Origin: Phycisphaerae bacterium | GTDB lineage: Bacteria; Chloroflexota; Anaerolineae; 4572-78; J111 | Assembly: GCA_028285035.1 (NCBI GenBank) | Contig: JANQQF010000025.1 | Location: 1-37,790 of the forward strand | Direction of reading: 5' to 3' | DNA length: 37,790 nucleotides | Shown: positions 17,014 through 25,781 of the stretch, in pieces | How positions within the stretch are numbered: the first letter of the stretch is position 1 | Layout of the letters: each line of letters starts with the position of its first letter | Position numbers and translations under genes: made by a program | The notes under the pieces: model-generated | Database searches by the model: none | What the model was told of the DNA's origin: nothing | The model's input: only the letters and a program-made list of their open reading frames with translations

Positions 17014-17081
17014 CGTATCATCACTTGAGTAGATGCATGGCGAAAAATGAATGACTTTGCAGGTCTACTAAATAACTAACA

Positions 17082-18347
17082 ATGACACCATCAATCGAAC
17101 AAACAATCCAAACCATTTATCGACAAGAGTATAGTCAGGCGCTGGCTGCCTTGATCAACTCTCTGCAGGATTTTGAATTGGCGGAAGAGGTATTGCAGGA
17201 TGCCTTTGAGGCGGCGTTGCAAACGTGGCAAACCAGCGGCATTCCCAACAAGCCGAGGGCTTGGCTAATCACCACGGCCAAACGAAAAGCCATCGACCAC
17301 ATCCGCCACCACCGCACTGAGAGTTTTGATCCGCAAGATGCGGGAAATCTTCTCCTAGGGCAGTGGCAGGTGGAAGAAGATTTTGACAGTGTCGATGATA
17401 TTCCTGATGAGCGGCTCAAGCTGATGTTCACCTGCTGCCATCCCGCCCTACCAATGGAGCAACGGGTGGCCTTGACCCTGCATAGCCTCGGCGGATTGAC
17501 CACACCAGAAATCGCGACCGCCTTCTTGACCACCAAGACCACAATGGCCCAACGGCTGGTCCGAGCCAAACGAAAAATTAAACAGGCCGGCATCCCCTAC
17601 TATGTTCCCCCCGCCCATCTTTTGGGTGAACGCATAGAGGGTGTGCTGGCTGTGATCTATCTCATTTTCACCGAGGGATACGCCGCCACGTCCGGGGAAG
17701 CTCTCATTCGACAGGAGTTGTGTGATAACGCCATTTATCTGGGGCGGATGCTAGAGCAGTTGACTCGCAAGCAAAAAACAGATGTAACTAAGGCTCAATA
17801 CGCTGAGGTGCTGGGATTACTGGCCCTGATGCTGCTCCATCATTCTCGACATAAAGCGCGTATCAGCGAGTCTGGGCAACTCATTTTGTTGGTTGAGCAA
17901 GATCGGGAGCAGTGGAATCAACAACTCATTCAAGAAGGCATTGCCTTGGTTGAGAAGGCCCTACATATGGGTCGGGTTGGCCCCTATCAAATACAGGCTA
18001 CCATCAGTGCCCTCCACGCCGAGGCCGAAACATACGAAGCAACCGATTGGCTGCAAATTGCTGAGCTATACGGGGAGTTGTTGCGATTTCAGGACAATGC
18101 CATTGTTCGGCTCAATCAGGCCATAGCTATTTCGCTCGGACACGGACCCGAGCAGGGTTTGGCCTTGATTGCTCCTTTGGTCGATAAGCTAAAGGATCAC
18201 GTCCCCTATCATCTGGCCCACGCTGAGATGCTCCAACAGTTAGACCGCTCAGCCGAAGCTAAGCTTGCTTTGGAGACGGCCCTTGGACTGGCTCAAAATG
18301 AGATTGAGCGGGCGTTTATTGCGAAAAAGCTGAGACATTGTCAATAA
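17082..18347 (+). CDS. ECF42-type sigma factor with C-terminal TPR-like domain
   Basis: The 421-residue factor has sigma region 2 (about 10-75; [19 protein letters not shown]), region 4 (about 110-165; [20 protein letters not shown], then [19 protein letters not shown]) and a 230-residue helical C-terminal extension beginning [20 protein letters not shown], the DUF6596/SnoaL-free TPR-like domain of the ECF42 group. In that group the extension replaces a separate anti-sigma factor. The adjacent YciI/DGPF gene is the known hallmark partner. The ribosome binding site is weak (AGGTC far upstream). Confidence 0.93.
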   Translation: MTPSIEQTIQTIYRQEYSQALAALINSLQDFELAEEVLQDAFEAALQTWQTSGIPNKPRAWLITTAKRKAIDHIRHHRTESFDPQDAGNLLLGQWQVEEDFDSVDDIPDERLKLMFTCCHPALPMEQRVALTLHSLGGLTTPEIATAFLTTKTTMAQRLVRAKRKIKQAGIPYYVPPAHLLGERIEGVLAVIYLIFTEGYAATSGEALIRQELCDNAIYLGRMLEQLTRKQKTDVTKAQYAEVLGLLALMLLHHSRHKARISESGQLILLVEQDREQWNQQLIQEGIALVEKALHMGRVGPYQIQATISALHAEAETYEATDWLQIAELYGELLRFQDNAIVRLNQAIAISLGHGPEQGLALIAPLVDKLKDHVPYHLAHAEMLQQLDRSAEAKLALETALGLAQNEIERAFIAKKLRHCQ

Positions 18348-18395
18348 GTTGCTCCCAAATATGTTACCTCTCATTTAATCTGAATCATCGATAAT

Positions 18396-19115
18396 TTATC
18401 GTTTCAGTGGAAGAGGATACTGATTAAGCCAAAAGACAGTGATGAGCAACCCCAAGGGAAGTAAAGCTGATAGCCCTAACTGATAAAGAGCCATTCCATA
18501 ACTAAACTGCCCAAACTCCATCATTGAAAGAGACCTCACAAAGATAATCGGAGCGACCCTTGATATCAACTCCACTAAAATAAAGGGGAGCAGGGCCAAG
18601 ATAATTATGATGGCTTTATGTTTCGTATGGACAAAGGCTATGCTGCGTTGATAGGAAGCCTGCATCATACCCGATTTGTTTCTCATAACTACCAAGTACA
18701 ACCCATAGGCTACACAGCCCCATAGAATAACACTACTCAATGTATACAAAGCCGAGGTTACTAAACCAGACTCGGAAAATGTGGCAGCAAGACTTGCTGC
18801 TGGCAGAGAGAGTACATGCACCCCTTTCAATAACAGACTCACGAAGAGATAGCCGAGTAACATCCACTGAAACCGTCCAATCCAAATTGATTTTCTATTC
18901 ACCTTGTTGAACTCCAAAGCCAGTTCAGGGAGTGAACCAATCCGGCGACAAGCAATCCAGAAGGCTTCAGCTTCGGTCAAGCTAGGAGCCGAAGTCAATA
19001 TATCAAACTCGGCCCGCAAATGATCTTCTAATTCAGCTATATCATCAGAGGTAAAAGCCTCGTGCTCATTAATTGTTCGCCGCCAAATGCTAATCTCTTC
19101 CTCTAAACTAAACAT
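18396..19115 (-). CDS. HAAS/permease-prefix-like multi-pass membrane protein
   Basis: The 239-residue protein has a helical N-terminal cytoplasmic domain (about 1-75; SDDIAELEDHLRAEFD and AFWIACRRIGSLPELALEF) resembling the HAAS/permease prefix domain 1, then four predicted membrane helices (about 82-105, 125-150, 170-192, 205-230). Its start overlaps the PadR gene by 8 bp, a translational coupling typical of PadR-HAAS pairs in which the regulator controls the membrane protein. GGGGGAC precedes the ATG. Function unknown. Confidence 0.82.
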   Translation of the reverse strand: MFSLEEEISIWRRTINEHEAFTSDDIAELEDHLRAEFDILTSAPSLTEAEAFWIACRRIGSLPELALEFNKVNRKSIWIGRFQWMLLGYLFVSLLLKGVHVLSLPAASLAATFSESGLVTSALYTLSSVILWGCVAYGLYLVVMRNKSGMMQASYQRSIAFVHTKHKAIIIILALLPFILVELISRVAPIIFVRSLSMMEFGQFSYGMALYQLGLSALLPLGLLITVFWLNQYPLPLKR

Positions 19116-19443
19116 AAGAAGTCCCCCATAATTTACTTAAGGTATTGTGAACTGTATTCCATTGTTGTTTTTCATCTTTTAATCTGAGTTCACCTTGTTG
19201 ATTGAGACGATAATATTTACGCCTACGCCCTGTTTCTGATGTTTTCCACTCGGAGCTTAATAAGCCTTCTTTTTCTAAGCGGTGCAAGACCGGATAGAGC
19301 ATTCCATCAGACCATTCGATTTGTCCCTCTGAAAGCGTCCGAACCTGCTGAATAATTTCATAACCATAGCTTTCACCCTGTTGCGCTAAAATGGACAAGA
19401 TTAAGGGCTTGGATGAAGCTGCGACTAACTCTTTGTTTAGCAT
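19108..19443 (-). CDS. PadR family transcriptional regulator
   Basis: This 111-residue winged-helix regulator shows the family pattern ILSILAQQGESYGYEIIQQV, the recognition helix EWSDGMLYPVLHRLEKEGLL and the wing SEWKTSETGRRRKYYRL. It probably represses its own two-gene operon until a ligand binds. TAGGAGA is 5 nt before the ATG, and a promoter with an overlapping inverted repeat is directly upstream. Confidence 0.95.
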   Translation of the reverse strand: MLNKELVAASSKPLILSILAQQGESYGYEIIQQVRTLSEGQIEWSDGMLYPVLHRLEKEGLLSSEWKTSETGRRRKYYRLNQQGELRLKDEKQQWNTVHNTLSKLWGTSYV

Positions 19444-19458
19444 AATTATCTCCTAACG

Positions 19459-19502
19459 ATTATACCTTGCAGTATTATACATAGAGTCACAAGGTAAGCC
19501 AA
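19459..19502 (-). promoter_or_regulatory. padR promoter with overlapping inverted repeat
   Basis: On the minus strand TTGGCT (19497-19502), a 17-bp spacer and TATAAT (19474-19479) form a good promoter; another TATAAT lies at 19459-19464. The inverted repeat TACCTTG (19463-19469)/CAAGGTA (19490-19496) covers the spacer and start region, a likely PadR operator. Confidence 0.6.
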
Positions 19503-19516
19503 ATTCCACTTTATCC

Positions 19517-20620
19517 TCAGCTATAAACAGCAATGGGCTCACCCAATACATCGATTATCGGCTCGATCCCCAATCCAGGCTCGGTATTTGCTCGGGCTGC
19601 TCCCTCTTGATCGCGGATCAATCCCTGGCCAATCTGGGTGGTCACAGCAACGGCGCAGTCCCACATCGACAGCATAAAGCCGGGTTGGGTTGAGTGGGCC
19701 AGATGGGCTGTAGCGGCGGCATTAAACTCACCGCCGGATGTATCTTGAATATACATCGGGATGCCAAGCGTGACACACAAATCACGCATTTGTCGAGACT
19801 TGGTCAGCCCCCCAATACGCCCTATTTTGAGGTTAAGCGCATCAATCACCCCATCCTGATGCGCTCGGATCAAATCAGCAATGGTATGGATACATTCATC
19901 AAGGCTGACCGGACGGCCTGTTGCCTTTTTGAATGACCGACATTCCTCATAGGTTGGGCAGGGTTGCTCAAACAACACGTGCACATCACGGACCGCCTCG
20001 GCCACTCGCAACGCTTCATCAATCCGCCAGCCACCATTCACATCAACTTTGAGGGTGTCTCCATCCTCCATATGATCGCCAATAAAGCGAATCATCTCAA
20101 TATCAATCACAGGATCACCGTTGGCCTTGAACTCATAACGACGACAGCCCTTGGCTCGATATTCCTGGAGGAGTGCTTTTGTCTCTGGCGAGGGATCAAT
20201 GGTCACAAAGCCAGTGAAGGGGAAGTAATCGATAAGGCGTCCGCCAAGCAATGCGTAAATAGGCAAGCCCGCCGACTTCCCTAAAATATCCCAGCAAGCA
20301 ATATCCAGCCCCGTTTTGGCATAGGGAATGCCATACAACTCGGTATCCATTCGCACATTGATAGCGGCTAATTCACGTGGGTCTTCACCTAACAAACGGG
20401 GTGCGACCACTCCCATTCCAGCCCGTGCCCCTTCCGCGAAAGCCGGAATATAGTTCGAGCCAAAGGGGCAGGTCTCCCCCCAGCCAGTTACACCAGCATC
20501 TGTCTCGACACGCACCACGCTGGTATCGAGATTACGCCACACCCGACCACTCGATTGATGAAACTCACCTCCCTGAACGGGTAAATCGACCTGATACACC
20601 GAAATTTTAGTAATTCGCAT
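19517..20620 (-). CDS. Enolase-superfamily enzyme, hydroxyproline-betaine epimerase-like
   Basis: This 367-residue mandelate racemase/muconate lactonizing enzyme-type protein has a capping domain (1-125) and a TIM barrel. Metal ligands read D193 (KVDVNGGW), E218 (LFEQPCP) and D241 (SLDEC). Likely acid/base lysines are K165 (YEFKANGDP) and K265 (LNLKIGRIGG), a two-lysine arrangement used for 1,1-proton transfer in this subgroup. Length and motifs resemble 4-hydroxyproline betaine 2-epimerase and cis-3-hydroxyproline dehydratase, so the substrate is probably a proline-type compound. It follows a choline-sulfatase-like gene. AGAGGTGCGAC precedes the ATG. Substrate assignment is inference. Confidence 0.8.
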   Translation of the reverse strand: MRITKISVYQVDLPVQGGEFHQSSGRVWRNLDTSVVRVETDAGVTGWGETCPFGSNYIPAFAEGARAGMGVVAPRLLGEDPRELAAINVRMDTELYGIPYAKTGLDIACWDILGKSAGLPIYALLGGRLIDYFPFTGFVTIDPSPETKALLQEYRAKGCRRYEFKANGDPVIDIEMIRFIGDHMEDGDTLKVDVNGGWRIDEALRVAEAVRDVHVLFEQPCPTYEECRSFKKATGRPVSLDECIHTIADLIRAHQDGVIDALNLKIGRIGGLTKSRQMRDLCVTLGIPMYIQDTSGGEFNAAATAHLAHSTQPGFMLSMWDCAVAVTTQIGQGLIRDQEGAARANTEPGLGIEPIIDVLGEPIAVYS

Positions 20621-20640
20621 GTCGCACCTCTTTTTTAACA

Positions 20641-20665
20641 GGTTACGAAACTAAAGTTTGTAACC
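20641..20665 (-). promoter_or_regulatory. Hairpin in the enolase-gene leader
   Basis: GGTTACGAAAC and GTTTGTAACC pair with one bulged base around a TAAA loop. It lies 21 bp upstream of the enolase start codon and overlaps the end of the small coupled ORF. There is no T-tract, so a stabilising or translation-control role is more likely than termination. Confidence 0.45.
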
Positions 20666-20768
20666 CAACTGGGCGCAAAAACTGAGTTTTGGCACCAGTC
20701 ACCCCCGTAAAATCTGCGATGTCCTGCCGATCCACGATTCTTAAAGACAACCATCCTTTAAAACTCAT
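20643..20768 (-). CDS. Possible 41-residue ORF overlapping the sulfatase stop
   Basis: The ATG overlaps the sulfatase stop as ATGA and the frame continues MSFKGWLSLRIVDRQDIADF to TAA in the leader hairpin. The four-base overlap is typical of translational coupling. I do not recognise the product. It may be a small protein, a remnant of a larger gene, or chance. Confidence 0.3.
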   Translation of the reverse strand: MSFKGWLSLRIVDRQDIADFTGVTGAKTQFLRPVGLQTLVS

Positions 20769-22291
20769 TCCAACGGCGGAAACCTCGTCTTTGCCGCTGC
20801 CACAGTCCAATCCATATGATTGCGCACATACTCCTGGCTGGCATCGCGGGGTGGGTTGTAATCCCACGAGGTCAATGGCCCCATCTCCATTGCGGCGTGA
20901 ATGGCCCGACGCTGTTTTTGGGTCTTGATGACATCCTGCCGAATTTGCTCACTGTCCCAATGACGCTGCACCTCGGCGGCAAATTCAGCGGCGACATCAG
21001 CGAAGGTGGGGTCATCCGCGAGATTAGTTAACTCATCGGGGTCGTGGGCCAAGTCAAAAAGTAGGGGTGGATCGGTTTCGCAGTGGATGTATTTGTACGA
21101 GCCACGCCGGATCATATAGACCGGATAGGCGGTCATCTCAGCGCAATATTCGGCAATGGCTTCATCGACAGGGTCATCCTCGCCCGTTGCCAAAGGCAAG
21201 AGGGAGCGGCCATCGATGGGCTGGCCGTAGGTTGGCTGCTCTCGGCCCTCGGAACCCGCGATATCGAGCATTGTCGGCAACAGATCAACAAGTGAGCACA
21301 CGTTTGAAACGGCACCTTGTTTGATAGTCGGTCCCGCCATAATCAACGGCACCCGCACAGCGTGTTCAAAGAAGCTCATTTTGTACCACAGGCCCCGCTC
21401 ACCGAGCAGGTCACCGTGATCAGACGTAACAATGACAATCGTGTTATCCAGCAGTTCCGCCTGCTCCAAAGCTGTGACCAACTCGCCAACTTTATCATCA
21501 AAATAGGAGGTATTGGCATAGTAGGCGTGGCGGGCATTGCGGATTTCCTCCGCTGTGACCGCGACCGTACAGGCCTCAATGCCTTTCATCACCCGTTGCG
21601 AGAAGGGGTCCTGTTCATTACAAGTGAGCACCGTTTTCGGCACATCGATATCCCCTGGATCGTACATATCCCACCACTCTCGCCGCGCCACGTAGGGGTC
21701 GTGGGGATGGATGAAGCTAGCGACCAAGCAGAATGGTCCTGATTGCTCACGGGCGTAATCAAAAATTTTGCGCTTAGCAAAAAAGGCAACTTCGTCATCG
21801 TAATCAAGCTGGAACGTCGCTGCCGCAATACCAGCCTCACGCACCGAGTCCATATTGTGATACCACTTATCGATCCGTTCATCCGCCCACTCCCAATCAG
21901 GCGTCCAAGCATAGTCGGAGGGATAAACATCGGTCGTCAGCCGTTCATCAAAGCCGTGCAGTTGGTCAGGGCCAACAAAGTGCATCTTGCCCGAGAGACA
22001 GGTTCTGTAGCCCATCATTCTGAGATAATGAGCAAAGGTGGGGATTGAGGCGGGGAACTCGCTGGCGTTGTCATAGGCGGCAATCCGAGTAATGAGTTGA
22101 CCGGACATAAAGGAAAAACGAGACGGAGCGCACAGCGGAGAATTACAGTAGGCCGCATCAAATCGAGCACCATGTGCGGCCAAGGCATCCATATGTGGGG
22201 TCTTTACTAACGGGTGACCATACGTCCCCGTAAATTGAGGGGCCAATTGATCGGCCATGATCAAAACAATATTAGGTGGAATCTTCGTCAT
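20765..22291 (-). CDS. betC: Choline-sulfatase-like sulfatase
   Basis: This 508-residue type I sulfatase hydrolyses sulfate esters. The formylglycine site is C54 in CAPSR, the metal site includes D14 (MADQ) and D291/H292 (SDHGD), and GKMH (101-104) and HPHDP (195-199) match the family. The C-terminal extension, with QRRAIHAAMEMGPLTSWDY and EYVRNHMDW, is characteristic of choline-O-sulfatases (BetC), so choline-O-sulfate is the best substrate guess. No signal peptide: the enzyme is cytoplasmic, as BetC is. No formylglycine-generating enzyme gene is in the window. It lies between an SDR and the enolase-type enzyme on one strand. Confidence 0.87.
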   Translation of the reverse strand: MTKIPPNIVLIMADQLAPQFTGTYGHPLVKTPHMDALAAHGARFDAAYCNSPLCAPSRFSFMSGQLITRIAAYDNASEFPASIPTFAHYLRMMGYRTCLSGKMHFVGPDQLHGFDERLTTDVYPSDYAWTPDWEWADERIDKWYHNMDSVREAGIAAATFQLDYDDEVAFFAKRKIFDYAREQSGPFCLVASFIHPHDPYVARREWWDMYDPGDIDVPKTVLTCNEQDPFSQRVMKGIEACTVAVTAEEIRNARHAYYANTSYFDDKVGELVTALEQAELLDNTIVIVTSDHGDLLGERGLWYKMSFFEHAVRVPLIMAGPTIKQGAVSNVCSLVDLLPTMLDIAGSEGREQPTYGQPIDGRSLLPLATGEDDPVDEAIAEYCAEMTAYPVYMIRRGSYKYIHCETDPPLLFDLAHDPDELTNLADDPTFADVAAEFAAEVQRHWDSEQIRQDVIKTQKQRRAIHAAMEMGPLTSWDYNPPRDASQEYVRNHMDWTVAAAKTRFPPLE

Positions 22292-22423
22292 TGTAGCTCC
22301 AAAAAATAGTGATTAGGGTTAACGCAAGTGTTAAATGCAAAACTTCAATAACCTGCAAAATTTGTAGCATTCTAGCAGATCATCAATCCGCACGTCAAAA
22401 TAAAATCAACAGTCGGTCATATA

Positions 22424-23197
22424 TCACAGTCGCATCTGTTGCACCTGAGCGGAGAGACCGCCATCGAGTACCCATAACTGCCCGGAGGCGTAGCGGGCCT
22501 CATCCCCAGCCAACCAGTTGACAAGGTTAGCCACATCAACAGGCTTACCATACGTGCGCAGTGGATGCACGTCACGCACAGCTTGCTGCAAGCTATCGAT
22601 GTCGCCAGAACTCCCGAAGAAGCTTTGCAGCATCGAGGTATCGACATAACCGGGGCAGATGGCGTTCACCCGGATATTCTCCGGGCCGTGATCGCAGGCC
22701 ATTGCTTTGGTTAGGGCGTGGACCGCCCCTTTGCTAGCACAGTAGGCGGCCAGAGACGGGTCGGCAATAAAGCCGTCGTATGAGCCGAAATTGATGATAG
22801 AGCCGCCACCAGCCTGTCGCATCAAGGGCAGGGCGTATTTTGAGGTCAAAAATGTCCCGGTCACGTTAATGGCGAACATACGGTTCCATTCATCCAATGA
22901 CGTTTCCTCAATTGTCTTCTCGAATTCAATCCCAGCGGCATTGACCAAAACATTGAGTTTCCCGTGGGCCTGCTCAACCTGCTTCATCAGGTTTACAGAA
23001 CTTTCTTCCTTAGTTACATCGTGGAACAGATACATCACCCCGATGGGCAGATCATCCTGCGCCGAGGCAATGTCTGCGGCATACACCGTGGCCCCTTCTC
23101 GAGCAAATCGCTCACAAATCGCGGTACCGATACCACCACAGCCGCCTGTTACCACCGCAACATTCCCCTGCAAATAGCTTTCACGCACTGCACTCAT
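22424..23197 (-). CDS. SDR family NAD-dependent oxidoreductase
   Basis: The 257-residue classical SDR has TGGCGGIG (17-24), NAAG (86-89), and the catalytic residues S139, Y152 and K156 (YCASK). Asp42 at the end of the second strand (YAADIAS) suggests NAD rather than NADP. It is probably the first gene of a transcript with the sulfatase (132-bp gap) and the enolase-type gene, so it may oxidise an alcohol in the same pathway. GGAGG precedes the ATG. Confidence 0.9.
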   Translation of the reverse strand: MSAVRESYLQGNVAVVTGGCGGIGTAICERFAREGATVYAADIASAQDDLPIGVMYLFHDVTKEESSVNLMKQVEQAHGKLNVLVNAAGIEFEKTIEETSLDEWNRMFAINVTGTFLTSKYALPLMRQAGGGSIINFGSYDGFIADPSLAAYCASKGAVHALTKAMACDHGPENIRVNAICPGYVDTSMLQSFFGSSGDIDSLQQAVRDVHPLRTYGKPVDVANLVNWLAGDEARYASGQLWVLDGGLSAQVQQMRL

Positions 23198-23356
23198 AAA
23201 TCATCATCCTCCATCGGTGAGAATTTTAGCTAAAAATATCAGTCTGTCTGGAATTGGGCAAGATTGCAGAATGAGTTATTCAAGGTTTGACAGGCACCTC
23301 GCTTCCAGCTTCAAAATCCACACCATTTGTTCCCAAAACTCTCCACCCTAATCCCC

Positions 23357-23385
23357 TTGACACCCCCATCATTTTCCATTAAGAT
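23357..23385 (+). promoter_or_regulatory. Sigma-70-type promoter candidate
   Basis: A perfect TTGACA (23357-23362) is followed by a 17-bp spacer and TAAGAT (23380-23385). It points to the amidohydrolase operon, leaving a leader of about 270 nt, which is long enough to hold the small ORF. Confidence 0.5.
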
Positions 23386-23470
23386 GTCCTCATTGCCGAA
23401 TGACACCCGGCGTTACAAATTAGAGTCACGATTTCTACCAAACAGTTTGTAAAGGATGGGGAGAAAATCG

Positions 23471-23569
23471 ATGGCTCACTTTCCCCTCAACCTTCAACAA
23501 AATACAAAATTGTTAATGTCGCCTATTTTTGACCACAACTTTAATCTATTTGTGAAACGTAATGCGTGA
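23471..23569 (+). CDS. Possible 32-residue leader peptide
   Basis: ATG is preceded by GGGGAG at 7 nt, a strong ribosome binding site. The frame begins MAHFPLNLQQNTKLLM and stops inside the GCGTGAT-type repeat. It lies in the leader of the amidohydrolase operon. It may be a leader peptide or chance; I do not recognise the sequence. Confidence 0.25.
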   Translation: MAHFPLNLQQNTKLLMSPIFDHNFNLFVKRNA

Positions 23570-23660
23570 TGCGTGGGGTGCTTATCATCACGTTTTAACA
23601 AAGAGACGATGATATATTAGCAAAATCTTAGCGCCACTAACACAGTTCCGAGGGTTACCC

Positions 23661-24695
23661 ATGACAACCGTGATCGATGCAGATCTTCATAATGTCGTCC
23701 CCAACATCGAGGTCTTACTGCCTTACATTCCCGACCATTGGCGGGAGTATCTGACGAACTCTCGCTTTCGGGGGCCGATTGATCAAAATTATCCAGGGGG
23801 CGCGCCCACCAGTCGGCGGGCTGATTACCCTGAGAATGCTGGAACCACACTGCAAGACCTACAGCAGTACGCGCTCGATCCATGGCAAACTGAGATAGGC
23901 ATACTCAACTGTGCCTACGAGGTCGAGAGCCTACACAACCCCGACATTGCGGCCACGATGGCCCACGCGGTCAATCAGTGGCAGGCTGATGAATGGCTCA
24001 GCCAAGACTCACGGTTGCGCGCATCTATCGTTATTCCGAGCAAAATCCCAACAATGGGGACCAAAGAGATTGAGCACTGGGGGGCACACAATGACTTCAT
24101 CCAAGTCTTTTTACCTGTACGCTCGCAATTGCTCTATGGCAATCGCAATTACTGGCCGATTTATGAAGCGGCGGTGAAATATGATCTGCCGATCTGCATT
24201 CACTACGGCGGCAGCCCTGGTAATCCGAGCACACCGACAGGCTGGCCTTCGTGGCACATTGAAGAGGTGGTGGGGATGGCTCAGGTGTTCCAAAGCCAAC
24301 TCATCAGCCTGATTGTCGAAGGGGTCTTCGCCCAATTCCCCACCCTCAAAATTGTAATGGCTGAGGGGGGATGGACCTGGTTACCGTCGCTAATGTGGCG
24401 GCTGGACAAAGAGTGGAAGGGCCTTCGTTTTGAAATTCCGTGGGTCAAAACCTTCCCCTCCGATCTTATCCGCAAACATGTTCGCTTTACCCTCCAACCT
24501 ACCGACACCCCACCCGATCCCAGCCAACTCACCGAGATTGTCAATCAACTGGAAAGCGATGAGATGCTACTCTTTTCTACCGATTACCCCCATTGGCACT
24601 ACGACACGAATGAGCAAGCTATCCCACGAGGTATTCCCAGCGAGCTTCGTCAAAAAATTATGGGACAGAATGCGAAAGGGTTTTATGGGTTGTAG
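23661..24695 (+). CDS. Amidohydrolase family protein (amidohydrolase-2 type), copy A
   Basis: This 344-residue TIM-barrel metallohydrolase resembles the ACMSD/amidohydrolase-2 group, which hydrolyse or decarboxylate aromatic and related carboxylates. The metal-binding start is IDADLHN (D8, H10); further candidate ligands lie in ICIHYGGSP and the C-terminal STDYPHWHYD. It is clearly paralogous to the next gene (shared VFQSQLISLIVEGVF-type block and WTWLPSLMWR). No signal peptide. The ribosome binding site is weak (GAGGGT). Confidence 0.88.
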   Translation: MTTVIDADLHNVVPNIEVLLPYIPDHWREYLTNSRFRGPIDQNYPGGAPTSRRADYPENAGTTLQDLQQYALDPWQTEIGILNCAYEVESLHNPDIAATMAHAVNQWQADEWLSQDSRLRASIVIPSKIPTMGTKEIEHWGAHNDFIQVFLPVRSQLLYGNRNYWPIYEAAVKYDLPICIHYGGSPGNPSTPTGWPSWHIEEVVGMAQVFQSQLISLIVEGVFAQFPTLKIVMAEGGWTWLPSLMWRLDKEWKGLRFEIPWVKTFPSDLIRKHVRFTLQPTDTPPDPSQLTEIVNQLESDEMLLFSTDYPHWHYDTNEQAIPRGIPSELRQKIMGQNAKGFYGL

Positions 24696-24734
24696 AGTTT
24701 GTAGAGTTGAAAACTACTCACTGAGGAGGTTCCA

Positions 24735-25781
24735 ATGAAACTAATTGATTGCGACATTCACAATACAATGCCCTCTGAGGCATGTATGACGAAATATTTG
24801 AGTCCGCGCTGGCGGCAACATTTAGAGCGATATGGCTTTCGCTACTACTTCAGCGGGGGCTACTATCATCGCTCCCACGCCAACGCCGCCCGTGATGATT
24901 CGTGGCCGCCGAATGGAGGCATCCCAGCCTCCGACCTTGATTTTGTTCGCACCCAACTGCTAAACGAATGGCAGATCGATATCGGCATCCTGAACACGCT
25001 CTACGCTGCGGGGGAGCAGACCAATCGTGAGTTTGGCGCAGCTACGGCTACGGCCATTAATGAGTGGGTGTTACACGATTGGCTAGAGCCAGAACCGCGT
25101 TTTCGAGGATCGATCACCATTCCCTATGAAGATGGGCCATATTCTGCCGCTGAAATCGAACGATGGAGCAACGAGTCTCGATTTATCCAGATTGCGTTAG
25201 TCATCCGCACCCAAGAGCCATTGGGCCGACGCAAATATTGGCCGATCTATGAAAAGGCTGTCGAACATGACCTCCCCCTTGGCATCCACTTTGGCGGGGC
25301 ACCCGGTCTGCCGATTACGGGCGCGGGCTATCCCTCTTTCTACTTCGAAGATCACTGTGGAATGCCACAAGCCTTTCAGGCCCAACTCATCAGCTTTGTG
25401 TTTGAGGGTGTATTTGAACACTTCCCAGAGCTAAAAGTGGTCTTGATCGAAGGAGGCTTTGCCTGGTTATCCTCATTGATGTGGCGGATGGATCGAATGT
25501 GGGAGAAACTCGGCAGCGAAGTACCGCACGTCAAACGTCCTCCGTCTGAGTATATTCGCGAGCATATTTGGTTCACTACCCAGCCGATGGAGGAACCATC
25601 AAAGAATGCCCACTTTCATCAAATTCTTGATCAAATCAATATGCCGGATCGGATCATGTTCGCTACGGATTATCCGCACTGGGACTTCGACGCCCCGAAT
25701 GAGGCCTTTCCCGTCAAGCTTGACCCAACTCTTCATCAAAAAATATTAGCGGGCAATGCCCAGGCGTTGTATCAATTATGA
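24735..25781 (+). CDS. Amidohydrolase family protein (amidohydrolase-2 type), copy B
   Basis: This 348-residue paralogue of the preceding protein has the same landmarks: LIDCDIHN (D6, H8), GIHFGGAPG, FAWLSSLMWRMD and ATDYPHWDFD. The copies are similar along their full length but far from identical, so the duplication is old, and they may form a hetero-oligomer or act on successive substrates. GAGGAGG precedes the ATG, and the last bases overlap the Rieske start as ATGA, so the two are translationally coupled. Confidence 0.88.
   Translation: MKLIDCDIHNTMPSEACMTKYLSPRWRQHLERYGFRYYFSGGYYHRSHANAARDDSWPPNGGIPASDLDFVRTQLLNEWQIDIGILNTLYAAGEQTNREFGAATATAINEWVLHDWLEPEPRFRGSITIPYEDGPYSAAEIERWSNESRFIQIALVIRTQEPLGRRKYWPIYEKAVEHDLPLGIHFGGAPGLPITGAGYPSFYFEDHCGMPQAFQAQLISFVFEGVFEHFPELKVVLIEGGFAWLSSLMWRMDRMWEKLGSEVPHVKRPPSEYIREHIWFTTQPMEEPSKNAHFHQILDQINMPDRIMFATDYPHWDFDAPNEAFPVKLDPTLHQKILAGNAQALYQL

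Larger units (their letters stand above)
23198..23660. other. Divergent control region between two catabolic units
   Basis: This 463-bp space should hold promoters for the SDR-sulfatase unit (minus) and the amidohydrolase-Rieske unit (plus). It contains a good plus-strand promoter at 23357-23385, a small ORF at 23471-23569 and a block of the GCGTGAT-type repeat at 23558-23576. No regulator gene is present. Confidence 0.5.

Noticed and set aside
21083..21742. Several overlapping open frames antisense to the sulfatase
   Set aside because: Explained by codon bias of the sulfatase gene; no start signals or domains.
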